Part shown: piece after piece, positions 25,545 to 32,830 of the stretch
How positions within the stretch are numbered: position 1 is the first letter of the stretch
Layout of the letters: each line of letters opens with the position of its first letter
Source: Bacteriovorax sp.
GTDB taxonomy: Bacteria > Bdellovibrionota > Bacteriovoracia > Bacteriovoracales > Bacteriovoracaceae
Direction of reading: 5' to 3'
Assembly: GCA_014378525.1 (NCBI GenBank)
Contig: JACMNL010000061.1
Coordinates: 1-37,596, forward strand
DNA: 37,596 bases
Program-made: the position numbers and the translations under genes
Notes under the pieces: generated by a model
Told to the model about the DNA's origin: nothing
Database searches by the model: none
The model's input: only the letters and a program-made list of their open reading frames with translations

Positions 25545-25838
25545 TTAAAAATGATAATCTACAATTTCCACTTCGCTTGGTCCTTTTGTAGTCCAGCGAA
25601 AGATAATTCTCCATTGATCATTAATTCTGATACTGTAATACCCATATAAATCTCCCCGGAGTGGCTCAAGTCTATTCCCAGGAGGCCTTGTAAGATCGTT
25701 CAGATCCTTCGCATAGTTTAACATATCTAATTTTCTCAATGTTATCTTTCTAGCAGTTTGCCATTGGGATTTTTTAGGAAGGCTGCCAGTTTCAATAAAA
25801 ACTTTAAGTTGAGGATCACGAAAACTAACAATTGCCAT
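25545..25838 (-). CDS. higB: HigB-type toxin (RelE superfamily mRNA interferase)
   Basis: The 97-residue protein matches the HigB plasmid-maintenance killer family. It has LRKLDMLNYAKDLNDLTRPPGNRLEPLRGDLYGYYSIRINDQWRIIFRW followed by VEIVDYHF, including the conserved Arg in the RIxDQWRIxF segment and the C-terminal Tyr-His. HigB cleaves mRNA in the ribosomal A site. AAGG lies 7 bases before the ATG, overlapping the candidate operator. Confidence 0.92.
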   Translation of the reverse strand: MAIVSFRDPQLKVFIETGSLPKKSQWQTARKITLRKLDMLNYAKDLNDLTRPPGNRLEPLRGDLYGYYSIRINDQWRIIFRWTTKGPSEVEIVDYHF

Positions 25839-25841
25839 GAC

Positions 25842-25862
25842 TATACCTTGGTGAGGTATACC
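25842..25862. promoter_or_regulatory. Candidate HigA operator
   Basis: TATACC (25842-25847) and GGTATA (25855-25860) form an inverted repeat with a 7-base spacer; GGTATACC (25855-25862) is itself an 8-base palindrome. It lies 4 bases upstream of the higB ATG, where an autoregulating antitoxin would bind. Confidence 0.5.
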
Positions 25863-25950
25863 TTTTCTGGGTATTTTTTTAAATTAATACTCAGGTAGAT
25901 GCAATAATGTCTAATAATGGTGATTTATAAGTAATTAAAAATAGAAGCGA

Positions 25951-26283
25951 TTAAAACTCAATATGCTCTTCTCTGATGGTAAACAAGTCAAAAGTTGAAC
26001 CCACTAAAGTCATCTCCACCAGCTCCGGTGCAATTTCAATGTGCGCATCACGCTCTCTCGAAAAAACTTTAAATGTCGCTAGATTATGCAAGTCATCCTG
26101 AGCTTCTGTATTTTCATACTGGGCAAGATGCACAAACGTTTTTCCGTCTTTCAAAACATAAGCCGTATATCTTATATCAAATCGCTCGAGGGATCTGATC
26201 TGATCCATCATTGATTTAATATTGGCCTTATTCTCGGTGACGAATTCTTCTTTAACCGTATATTGAATTTTTACAATTTTCAT
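25951..26283 (-). CDS. Small dimeric alpha-beta barrel (ABM-like) protein
   Basis: The 110-residue cytosolic protein has the beta-alpha-beta-beta-alpha-beta pattern of the dimeric alpha-beta barrel fold: VKIQYTVKEEFV, a helix with NIKSMMDQIR, DIRYTAYVLKDGKTFVHLAQYE, then the helix around NLATFKVFSRERD and a final strand near LVEMTLVGSTFDLF. This resembles antibiotic-biosynthesis-monooxygenase-like or stress-response A/B-barrel proteins. No catalytic residues can be named. Its ATG overlaps the stop of the upstream secreted-protein gene by 4 bases. Confidence 0.6.
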   Translation of the reverse strand: MKIVKIQYTVKEEFVTENKANIKSMMDQIRSLERFDIRYTAYVLKDGKTFVHLAQYENTEAQDDLHNLATFKVFSRERDAHIEIAPELVEMTLVGSTFDLFTIREEHIEF

Positions 26284-26774
26284 AGAGCAAAACTATAGTT
26301 GAGTTTCAGTGAATTTTTCGAACTTAAATCAAGAGAACACATAGCATCTCCACATTTTAAATCGTAAACGTCAGTCTTACTTTTTTGAATTGGTTTTTTC
26401 AATGCCTGATCAATCGCTGTCATCAGCACTTCGAAATAACCTTTTTGAATATCTGACTTGGCTAAAAGATCGCGTGCTTTCTGGAATTGTTCCTGAACTG
26501 TTTTCGTTTTGAATTTTATTTTAGAATAAGTAAAAGAATAACTGATGTGAGCACAACCGCCGCCGACGAAAATTAAATCTTCACCTGTGCGAAGCTTTGC
26601 CTGCTGAGTGACGGTCTTGGAAATATCATCTTTATTTTCCGGTTTCAGGACTTTGAACTTTTTTGATTTCTGCACTAGTAGCGAATGAAAATCTTTAAAG
26701 TTGAAAGAGCAGTCGGAAGCGGCAAGAGCAGCAAACGAGGAAAGGACAAAAATAATAAAAATTAATTTCTTCAT
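26280..26774 (-). CDS. Secreted protein of unknown function
   Basis: A signal peptide (MKKLIFIIFVLSSFAALA, then AS) is followed by about 146 residues. These have Cys pairs (SDCSFNF, GGCAHIS, LKCGDAMC) and a central strand-rich segment (DLIFVGGGCAHISYSFTYSKIKFK). No family is recognised. There is no ribosome binding site. TTGTCA (26809-26804) and a poor -10, TAGCTT (26785-26780), lie upstream at 18-base spacing, with 5 bases to the ATG. It is co-transcribed with the ABM-like gene (4-base overlap). Confidence 0.6.
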   Translation of the reverse strand: MKKLIFIIFVLSSFAALAASDCSFNFKDFHSLLVQKSKKFKVLKPENKDDISKTVTQQAKLRTGEDLIFVGGGCAHISYSFTYSKIKFKTKTVQEQFQKARDLLAKSDIQKGYFEVLMTAIDQALKKPIQKSKTDVYDLKCGDAMCSLDLSSKNSLKLNYSFAL

Positions 26775-26825
26775 ATTAAAAGCTAACTATGATTGGAGAG
26801 TTTTGACAACTATAACGCAAACCTA

Positions 26826-27191
26826 TTAACAATGATTTTTAACAGTAGCTAAAATCACTTCAAGGTCAGCGGGTTTACGAATCCATCCGATAGCACCGGT
26901 TGAGTTGTCTTTGTTGGCAATGGCCGAGTGAATGAAGACTGGAACTGATGCAATTTCCTTATCCTGTTTCATCGTATCGATAAATTCACGGCCGCCCATT
27001 TGTGGCATAACCATATCGAGAAGGACCAGGCAGGTATTTTTTAAAGCGCGAAGTGATGCAAGACCATCTCTTCCATTTGTAGCAATTATTACGTTATAGC
27101 CTTCAATTTCCAGAGCATCTTTCATCGACTCTCTGATATCCTTATCGTCTTCGATAATTAAAATATTTTTATGGCATGTTGTAATAGTCAT
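26826..27191 (-). CDS. Single-domain response regulator
   Basis: The start is the ATG at 27191 (MTITTCHKN), which shares one base with the histidine-kinase stop (TAATG). The longer frame from 27320 is inside the kinase gene. The 121-residue protein is a receiver domain alone: acidic residues IIEDDKD (14-17), phospho-acceptor LVLLDMVMP (Asp59), Ser in FIHSA (Ser89) and Lys in IRKP (Lys106). With no output domain it should act by protein contact, or as a phosphate shuttle in a phosphorelay. It is paired with the upstream kinase. Confidence 0.9.
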   Translation of the reverse strand: MTITTCHKNILIIEDDKDIRESMKDALEIEGYNVIIATNGRDGLASLRALKNTCLVLLDMVMPQMGGREFIDTMKQDKEIASVPVFIHSAIANKDNSTGAIGWIRKPADLEVILATVKNHC

Positions 27192-28735
27192 TAGTAGTTC
27201 CTTGCGTCCTGAGGGATGATAATGGAAAAAGTCGTCCCGTCCTGCAGTGAGCTTCTTACGATCGCCTGACCGCCGTGTGCTTCTGCAAAACCTCTGACCA
27301 GAGTGAGACCGATGCCCCAACCCTTCTGCGAGCCCTTTTTCGCTTCTTTTGTGCGCTTGTAAGGTTCAAAAATTGCTTTCTGATCAATGTCAGTGATTGG
27401 TGTTCCTTCATTGTGAACGGCAATCACGATAGAATCTTTTAACTTTTTCAGGTTGAGAGTAATTGGTGTTAACTCTTTTCCATATTTAACTGCATTGTTC
27501 ACTAAGTTCTCAGTCATGCGTTTTAGAGCGGAAGCATCCCAATAGCCATGGATTTCTTCATTTGATTTAAATATTATTCTGTCGCCATGAATGTTCACCA
27601 GATCTTCAACTGTCGATAGCATAATTTCTTTCAGCTCATGAGGTTTAATATCTAGAGAAACTTTTTCTCCGGCCTTGATATGACTGGCATCGAGAATATC
27701 CTGAATCATTTTGTCAGCTCTATCGATGCTGTTTGAAATTCTGTTGGCCACTCTGTTAAGCATTTCTTCTGATGGAACTTTTCTTGTGAGTAACTGTGCT
27801 GAAATTTTTGCAGCTGCAAGAGGAGTTCTTAAATCGTGAGTAAGAGCTCCGACAACACGTTCGCGAACATCACGTTCGAGTTCAAGCATATCAATCGCAA
27901 TCCTCTGGTCATGGATATCAGTGCAAGCTCCTGTCCACTTTTCAATTTCGCCAATTTCGTTGATGATCGGGCCGCCTTGCCAGATATGCCAACGGTATTC
28001 TCCGCTCTTGCCTTGTTTAAAGCGCACATCTTTTCTGAATATTGATTTTGTGTTTATGGCTTCCTGCCAGGCCAGAATGACCGATTTTAAATCTTCGGGG
28101 TGAATTGCCCGGGACCATATTTCGTTTCCTGCCTGAGTTCTGTCACCACCGACGTAGTCAAACCACACATCGTTGTACCAGTCCAGTTGCCCGACATCTG
28201 TTGCCGTCCAGACCATTTGCGGGAGAGTATTGGCGAGTTGTTTAAATTTCTCTTCACTCTTGGCCATGATTCTTTTGGCGATCACTCGGTCAGTGACATC
28301 CTGAAAAACTGCAAAGATCCCTTTGATAGCTTCTTCATCATTTTCTCTGAATGGATGATAAGCAACATCAATCCATTTGTAATGAATGTTGCCGTTGGCA
28401 TCGGCAAGATTAAGTGGAATATCTTTTCCAATGTAAGGTACACCGGTTTTATAAACGGCATCGAGCAGGGGAAGCATGTGTTGAATTTCTTCGGCCGCAA
28501 AAACTTCATTTATATTTTTTCCCATGGCATTTCTTCCGATGAGAGTTTCATAGGGAAAATTGGATAACGTAAAAAAATATTCGGGGCCTTTAAGAATCGC
28601 CAGAGGAACCGGCGCTTGCATGAAAAAATCTCTCAACTCTTTGAATGAGGATTTATCTTCGCTGTTAAAGTTATGTAGCTCTAAGCTTAAAAGTTCCTGG
28701 ATAGGTAATTTAATCAGCATCCTTAGTTCTAACAC
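27191..28735 (-). CDS. PAS-domain hybrid-free sensor histidine kinase
   Basis: The 514-residue soluble kinase has two PAS domains (about 35-155 and 165-285; the second has the PAC-like VRFKQGKSGEYRWHIWQGG). HisKA follows with ALTHDLRTPLAAAK (His300), then HATPase_c with NLVNNAVKYG and KGWGIGLTLV. No membrane segment is visible, so the signal is probably intracellular (redox, ligand or partner). The GTG at 28735 and an ATG at 28720 are both possible starts; neither has a well-spaced ribosome binding site. It is co-transcribed with the receiver-only regulator. Confidence 0.9.
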   Translation of the reverse strand: MLELRMLIKLPIQELLSLELHNFNSEDKSSFKELRDFFMQAPVPLAILKGPEYFFTLSNFPYETLIGRNAMGKNINEVFAAEEIQHMLPLLDAVYKTGVPYIGKDIPLNLADANGNIHYKWIDVAYHPFRENDEEAIKGIFAVFQDVTDRVIAKRIMAKSEEKFKQLANTLPQMVWTATDVGQLDWYNDVWFDYVGGDRTQAGNEIWSRAIHPEDLKSVILAWQEAINTKSIFRKDVRFKQGKSGEYRWHIWQGGPIINEIGEIEKWTGACTDIHDQRIAIDMLELERDVRERVVGALTHDLRTPLAAAKISAQLLTRKVPSEEMLNRVANRISNSIDRADKMIQDILDASHIKAGEKVSLDIKPHELKEIMLSTVEDLVNIHGDRIIFKSNEEIHGYWDASALKRMTENLVNNAVKYGKELTPITLNLKKLKDSIVIAVHNEGTPITDIDQKAIFEPYKRTKEAKKGSQKGWGIGLTLVRGFAEAHGGQAIVRSSLQDGTTFSIIIPQDARNY

Positions 28736-28787
28736 ACTATCTTCGTTATACTTCGTTTATTAAATTTATTAATAACGCAGCCGATAC

Positions 28788-28816
28788 TTGTCAGGCTTAA
28801 ACGAGCGTTTTAGAAT
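28788..28816 (+). promoter_or_regulatory. Promoter of the nuclease gene, placing the transcript start at the ATG
   Basis: TTGTCA (28788-28793), a 17-base spacer and TAGAAT (28811-28816) match the sigma70 consensus at five of six positions each. The ATG follows at 28823, 6 bases later, and there is no Shine-Dalgarno sequence. A leaderless transcript is implied. Confidence 0.55.
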
Positions 28817-28822
28817 TTTTAT

Positions 28823-29599
28823 ATGAAAATAACAACACTACTTCTTCTCGTACTATTATCAAGTTGCGCTCATAAAACTGCTTCAACTGCACCAAGAGCA
28901 AGCAGTGAAACGATGATGAACGATATTCCTGTCGATATCGTACTCGATCACGGGCCTTTTAAAATTATGTACAACACGGATAAAAGACTACCCGAGTATG
29001 TGGCGTATGAATTAACAGCAGATCATTTAAAAGCAAGAGAAGGCAAACGCGCCAACAAATTTATTATCGATCCAATTTTGATGGAACAAAATCTTCCCTA
29101 CGTTGCTCCCTCTGAATATGCAAAGAGCGGATACGACCGCGGCCACATGGCACCGTCAGGAGATTTTCTCTGGGATCAAAATTTAAATGACATGACTTTT
29201 GTAATGTCGAACATGGCGCCTCAATCACCAAACTTAAATCGCGATTCGTGGAGAAAGCTGGAAGACCAGGTGAGAAGATGGGCATGTGGTGAAGGAAAGT
29301 TAATGGTCATCACGGGGCCGGTGTTAACTGAAGGTCTTCCTAAGATGAGAAGTGGCCTGGTTATTCCACAGAAATTTTTCAAAATTATAATCGATGAGAC
29401 TCCACCTAAAAAAGTCATTTCATTTTTATATGATCAGGGCGATCACGGCGATATGCTGGCGAAGAATACAGTTCCTCTAAAAGATATTGAAAAAGAAACG
29501 AAAGTTGTTTTCACTGAAAATTTTCCTGATTTAAAAAATGAAAAGGTGAGACTTCCCGCTGATGAGAATACGTGGAAGGAAGCTGATTGCGAAAACTAA
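28823..29599 (+). CDS. Lipid-anchored DNA/RNA non-specific endonuclease
   Basis: The lipobox LSSC (Cys15) follows a short signal peptide, so the enzyme should be an envelope-anchored lipoprotein. The NUC (Serratia nuclease-like, beta-beta-alpha metal) motif is DRGHMAPSGD (105-114) with catalytic His108. The metal-binding Asn region is SNMAPQSPNLNRDSW. Length 258 residues. It should cleave DNA and RNA without sequence preference, with Mg2+, outside the cytoplasm. In a predator this could digest prey nucleic acid; as nutrient scavenging it would also make sense in a free-living cell. It is divergent from the histidine kinase. Confidence 0.9.
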   Translation: MKITTLLLLVLLSSCAHKTASTAPRASSETMMNDIPVDIVLDHGPFKIMYNTDKRLPEYVAYELTADHLKAREGKRANKFIIDPILMEQNLPYVAPSEYAKSGYDRGHMAPSGDFLWDQNLNDMTFVMSNMAPQSPNLNRDSWRKLEDQVRRWACGEGKLMVITGPVLTEGLPKMRSGLVIPQKFFKIIIDETPPKKVISFLYDQGDHGDMLAKNTVPLKDIEKETKVVFTENFPDLKNEKVRLPADENTWKEADCEN

Positions 29600-29651
29600 C
29601 GTATTTTACTCACCTATGATTTCATCTGGCCCTTCATTTGCAATTAACATG

Positions 29652-29698
29652 TTTGTAATGCAGTAAGCGACTTTCTGCCTCAGAATTCGCATTACAAA
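29652..29698. promoter_or_regulatory. Long inverted repeat upstream of the hemerythrin gene
   Basis: TTTGTAATGC (29652-29661) and GCATTACAAA (29689-29698) are perfect 10-base inverted repeats around a 27-base spacer. Within the spacer TTCTG (29673-29677) and CAGAA (29681-29685) form a second small hairpin. The structure ends about 20 bases before the AAGGAG ribosome binding site. It may be an operator for a dimeric regulator or a structured mRNA leader. Confidence 0.5.
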
Positions 29699-29727
29699 AA
29701 ATAAACATCGCAACGAAGGAGTCAAAA

Positions 29728-30345
29728 ATGGCCAATTTTTTATCAGAAACATTCAGAACCGAACCCCATTCACTGGAAGAAGTACGAACATCGTTGGATA
29801 AAGACCTGGCAGATCACAAACAATTCTTCCCACTACTAAAAGAACATCATGATTTTTTAGAAGAATCGATTTCTGTCATCATGGATAAAGACGCCACTGA
29901 TTTTCAAAAACAAGAACATCTCGAAAGATTTTTTCGTCTTGTAGAAATGCATGGAAAAGCTGAACAGGAAGTTTTATATAATCACTTAAAAGCAAATCCT
30001 GAAAAAGAAGCACGCCTTGAAGGTTTCGCCGGACAAGATGAACACGATGTGGCGTTTCAGCTTGAAGCAGAGTTAACAGGCATGGGTTACAAAACGGAGT
30101 GGTCAGAAGAAATCGCTGCAAAAGCAAAAGTGGTTGCAGGTCTTGTTAAAAATCACATTAAAGAAGAAGAAAGCACAATGTTTCCAATTGCAGAAGAGAA
30201 CATGACTGAAGAAGAGCTCGAAGACATGAGAGATTCTTATATCCAGAAATGTCTAGGCTATTTAATCAACGACAGAGCAGAAGCTATTTATGCAGGAAAC
30301 TGGAAAATGGGAACTCATACTGACGCTGATAATTTTCACCACTAG
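29728..30345 (+). CDS. Hemerythrin HHE-domain protein
   Basis: The 205-residue protein is mainly helical. The His/Glu ligand pattern of a di-iron hemerythrin-like bundle is present: HKQFF (His30), KEHHDFLEE (His40-41), EMHGKAEQEV (His75 with Glu79/81), QDEHDVAF (Glu105-His106) and NHIKEEESTMFP (His143, Glu147). HHE proteins bind O2, NO or iron and often protect against nitrosative or oxidative stress. The C-terminal tail (MGTHTDADNFHH) adds further His. AAGGAG precedes the ATG by 7 bases. It has a structured leader upstream and a terminator downstream, so it is a single-gene unit. Confidence 0.85.
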   Translation: MANFLSETFRTEPHSLEEVRTSLDKDLADHKQFFPLLKEHHDFLEESISVIMDKDATDFQKQEHLERFFRLVEMHGKAEQEVLYNHLKANPEKEARLEGFAGQDEHDVAFQLEAELTGMGYKTEWSEEIAAKAKVVAGLVKNHIKEEESTMFPIAEENMTEEELEDMRDSYIQKCLGYLINDRAEAIYAGNWKMGTHTDADNFHH

Positions 30346-30363
30346 TAAGTTTTAAAAAAAGAC

Positions 30364-30400
30364 AAAAAAATGGCCGGGAATAAATCCCGGCCTTTTTTTT
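30364..30400. terminator. Bidirectional rho-independent terminator
   Basis: GGCCGGGA (30372-30379) and TCCCGGCC (30385-30392) form an 8-base stem with a 5-base loop. It is flanked by seven A on the left and eight T on the right, so it works on both strands. It ends the hemerythrin gene (plus) and the trypsin-like protease gene (minus). Confidence 0.93.
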
Positions 30401-30415
30401 ATCAAATAATATTAA

Positions 30416-31192
30416 TTATTGATTAGCTTTCATTGTGTCCTGGATCCAAGAGTAACCTACAGCTACGTTAGCGTAGATCCCGTAGTAGTTAGCTCTCGCA
30501 CATCCTTTACCCCAGCTTACTACACCAGCAAGAACTGGTTTTCCATCTGTACCAACAACAGTAAGTGGTCCACCTGAGTCACCCTGGCATGAATCTTTTT
30601 TACCCTGGTCATATCCAGCAGCTAGCATAGTAGCGTCTACCTGACCGTTGTATGAACCAGGAGCGTTTGCTCTGTCGTTTGAAACGATAGGCACATCAAC
30701 TTTTCTCATTAAGTTAGTGATGCTTTGAGCACCTTCAGACATTGTTCCCCATCCTAAAACAGTAGAGATTACACCGTCATCAATTGCTCCAGTTTTAACA
30801 AGATCAGGGTCAACCATTGTGATTGGCGCTAGACCGGTTTTTTCGAAATCGATTGGAGTTTCAAGTTGAAGAAGAGCGAAGTCATAAGAGTACTTGCTAG
30901 GGTTGTTTTTAGGGTGAACGTAAGATTTTTTAATTTTTAAAACAACTCTATTTTTTGCTTTAAGATCAACACCACCACCAGTGATAACTACACTGTTGAA
31001 AATTGATTTACAGTGAGCAGCAGTTAAGATCCATGAAGGAGAGATAATACTTCCAGCACAGCTTCCACCTAGAGATACAATGTATCTTGTTTCAGTCGTA
31101 GCAGGGTCTACCAGTTCACCACCAACGATTCTGTCGTTAGCGTGTAATAAAGACGAAAGTGATAAGAGAGATAAAGCGATAATTGTTTTCAT
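30416..31192 (-). CDS. Exported trypsin-like serine protease (S1A)
   Basis: The start is the ATG at 31192 (MKTIIALS), which has AAGGATGG 5 bases upstream and gives a proper signal peptide (residues 1-18, ...LLHA). The longer frame from 31294 adds an unlikely N-terminus. The 258-residue product has only three residues (NDR) between the predicted cleavage site and the mature N-terminus IVGG. The triad is TAAHC (His60), YDFALL (Asp104) and GDSGGP (Ser206). Asp200 before SCQGDSGG corresponds to trypsin Asp189, and VSWGKGC fits an open S1 pocket, so cleavage after Lys/Arg is expected. Four or more Cys can form trypsin-type disulfides. It probably works outside the cell or in prey. Confidence 0.93.
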   Translation of the reverse strand: MKTIIALSLLSLSSLLHANDRIVGGELVDPATTETRYIVSLGGSCAGSIISPSWILTAAHCKSIFNSVVITGGGVDLKAKNRVVLKIKKSYVHPKNNPSKYSYDFALLQLETPIDFEKTGLAPITMVDPDLVKTGAIDDGVISTVLGWGTMSEGAQSITNLMRKVDVPIVSNDRANAPGSYNGQVDATMLAAGYDQGKKDSCQGDSGGPLTVVGTDGKPVLAGVVSWGKGCARANYYGIYANVAVGYSWIQDTMKANQ

Positions 31193-31321
31193 AGATACCA
31201 TCCTTGATATATCGATGTTATTCCTGAAAAAATTTCCCGCAACACTTAAACCTGAATGTAATAATTTGTTGGAGAATAACAAACATTTGTTCAATTTAAT
31301 GACGAAGTCATTTACTCGGTC

Positions 31322-31564
31322 TTATTTAAGAGGCGTTCCTTCTTCTAGAATAAAGTAAGGATCAATATCAAACCCAGTTGACCATGAAACGATTCCATCC
31401 TGGATGAATGCTTTGATAAATTCATTTTGATTTTTTAATGGTTCAACGACAGGACCGGAAGAATTTTTTATGTAAGATAAATCTAATTTAAATTTGCGGC
31501 CATCTTCTAGACTTACGATAATTGTAAAATCTTTTGAAGCTTCAACTTTAATTGCTTTAGTCAT
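31322..31564 (-). CDS. DUF2442 protein
   Basis: The start is the ATG at 31564 (MTKAIKVEASKDF); it overlaps the DUF4160 stop by 8 bases, and AGGTG lies about 7 bases upstream. The 80-residue product matches DUF2442: KVEASKDFTIIVSLEDGRKFKLDLSYI, then IVSWSTGFDIDPYFILEEGT. The family is small and of unknown function, and is often encoded next to DUF4160, as here. The pair is sometimes regarded as toxin-antitoxin-like, which is inference. Confidence 0.85.
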   Translation of the reverse strand: MTKAIKVEASKDFTIIVSLEDGRKFKLDLSYIKNSSGPVVEPLKNQNEFIKAFIQDGIVSWSTGFDIDPYFILEEGTPLK

Positions 31565-31829
31565 AGTCTGCACCTGTGATGCGTTTTGGGATTTCATGAC
31601 TTTGTATTTTACTCCAATTAATTAGCAATTCATTTTTATGCTTTTTATTCCAGCTCTTAATTATTTTTACAACTTTAGGAGGGAGTTGTCCTGCCAGTAT
31701 GCGTCCACTAATTATTGAGAACGAAGCATCTTGTCCTTGATAGCGAGCATGGAAATAAGGTGCTTTGTGCTTCCCATGAGCATAATACATGTAGATTTTA
31801 ATTCCAAAAAATTCAGATACTGTTGGCAT
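31557..31829 (-). CDS. DUF4160 protein
   Basis: The start is the ATG at 31829 (MPTVSEFFG), with GAGG 6 bases upstream. The longer frame to 31859 has no better signal. The 90-residue product has the DUF4160 core PTVSEFFGIKIYMYYAHGKHKAPYFHARYQGQDASFSI, with the conserved HxxPHFHA-like stretch here HKAPYFHARY, then WNKKHKNELLINW. Function is unknown. It is the upstream member of a translationally coupled pair with DUF2442. Confidence 0.87.
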   Translation of the reverse strand: MPTVSEFFGIKIYMYYAHGKHKAPYFHARYQGQDASFSIISGRILAGQLPPKVVKIIKSWNKKHKNELLINWSKIQSHEIPKRITGADYD

Positions 31830-32000
31830 ATTGATTCCTCTGGTAAGGATCAATTGCAAGGGTCTTTATGAAAGATAAGATCTAAGTCATTGGTTTCCTA
31901 AAAATTGTAAGGCATACAGAATGAAAAATAGGGATTTAAATCTTAAATTTTTTACAGGGTAACCCCAGCTCAGACACCTTTTCCATTAAGATAATTACCA

Positions 32001-32399
32001 ATGAAATACCTAATCCTGGCCATCACATTAATGACTTCAACAGCTCTATTTGCAACACCAGAATGCTCATTGAATCCGCATGGACTGAAAAAATCACGAT
32101 TAGTTGTCGTATTTAATATCCCGACAAATTCATATGAAGCACGCACTGGAAATGAAATTGATGGAGAGTTAACTTTCAACGATCTTGTCGATGAATCATG
32201 TCTGCAGATTGAAGTTTCAGAACGCGATGTCGTTTCTTGCATTAACAATGATGGAATTAAATTTGTAGTAGGTGGGATCGCTAAAAAAGACGGCCACTTA
32301 AAAGACTGGAATTTCTACAGCGTAAACTGGTCAAAAGATGTGTTAATCAAATCTGAACTCACAGAACAAGGGTGCATTTATGGTATTGGAATCAATTAA
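32001..32399 (+). CDS. Small secreted protein of unknown function
   Basis: A signal peptide (MKYLILAITLMTSTALFA) precedes about 114 residues with four Cys (PECSLN, ESCLQI, VSCINN, QGCIYG), which could form two disulfides. The pattern SRLVVVFNIP...IKFVVGGIAKKD suggests a small beta domain. No family is recognised. There is no ribosome binding site; TAAGAT (31987-31992) lies 8 bases before the ATG. The TAA is shared with the convergent gene through the palindrome TTAA at 32396-32399. Confidence 0.6.
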   Translation: MKYLILAITLMTSTALFATPECSLNPHGLKKSRLVVVFNIPTNSYEARTGNEIDGELTFNDLVDESCLQIEVSERDVVSCINNDGIKFVVGGIAKKDGHLKDWNFYSVNWSKDVLIKSELTEQGCIYGIGIN

Positions 32400-32830
32400 C
32401 GTTTTTTAGTTTTAGGCGATGATGTTTTTTTCGATGGATAAACAACAGACTTTAACGGAAGAATTAAACTACCCGTGATCATATCCACTTTATAATCAGT
32501 CCCTTTTTCATCCGTCACTTCCACCACAGCTTCATTCACCTGCTTCAGCGATTTCGGAAATACACTCTGAACATCTGTTTCCATCTTCGGATTAAAGGCC
32601 TGCGTATAAAGTTCAATTTTCCAGTTCAGAGTATCAGTAGATATTTTTCTCGATACAAGCAACCCCGTCATCCCGCAAAGAGACTTCGGAGTTTTGCATT
32701 CTGTAGTTGTCGTTACAACGGAAAATTCATCATCAGAAACAACCAGCGGTTCTACCACAGGAGGAGCGATCCTCTTGGCATAGAGATTTACGCTGGCAGA
32801 TAATAGTGTAAATAGAATTAAAAATTTCAT
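32396..32830 (-). CDS. Small secreted protein of unknown function
   Basis: A signal peptide (MKFLILFTLLSASVNLYA) is followed by about 126 residues with a basic Pro/Ser/Lys-rich tail (SSPKTKKR). The middle has TECKTPKSLCGMTGLLV and LNWKIELYTQAFNP. No family is recognised. The ATG overlaps the stop of the M3 peptidase gene by 4 bases, so it is translated as part of that operon. The basic C-terminus might bind nucleic acid or the cell wall, but that is a guess. Confidence 0.6.
   Translation of the reverse strand: MKFLILFTLLSASVNLYAKRIAPPVVEPLVVSDDEFSVVTTTTECKTPKSLCGMTGLLVSRKISTDTLNWKIELYTQAFNPKMETDVQSVFPKSLKQVNEAVVEVTDEKGTDYKVDMITGSLILPLKSVVYPSKKTSSPKTKKR

Noticed and set aside
27192..27320. 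Response regulator starting at 27320
   Set aside because: This part lies inside the histidine-kinase coding region, and the receiver fold begins only after the ATG at 27191.
28741..28775. Direct repeat CTTCGTTATA/CTTCGTTTAT and palindrome TTATTAATAA
   Set aside because: Short and A/T-rich; no third copy or partner site is seen, so it may be chance or part of divergent promoters.
31193..31294. Longer trypsin-like protein starting at 31294
   Set aside because: The ATG at 31192 has a well-spaced AAGGATGG and directly begins the signal peptide.
31265..31312. Hairpins TTTGTT/AACAAA and AATGAC/GTCATT after the DUF2442 gene
   Set aside because: Short, AT-rich stems without a T-run on the relevant strand; not convincing as terminators.
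31933..31942. GATTTAAATC palindrome upstream of the small secreted-protein gene
   Set aside because: Ten bases of A/T-rich palindrome alone do not support an operator.
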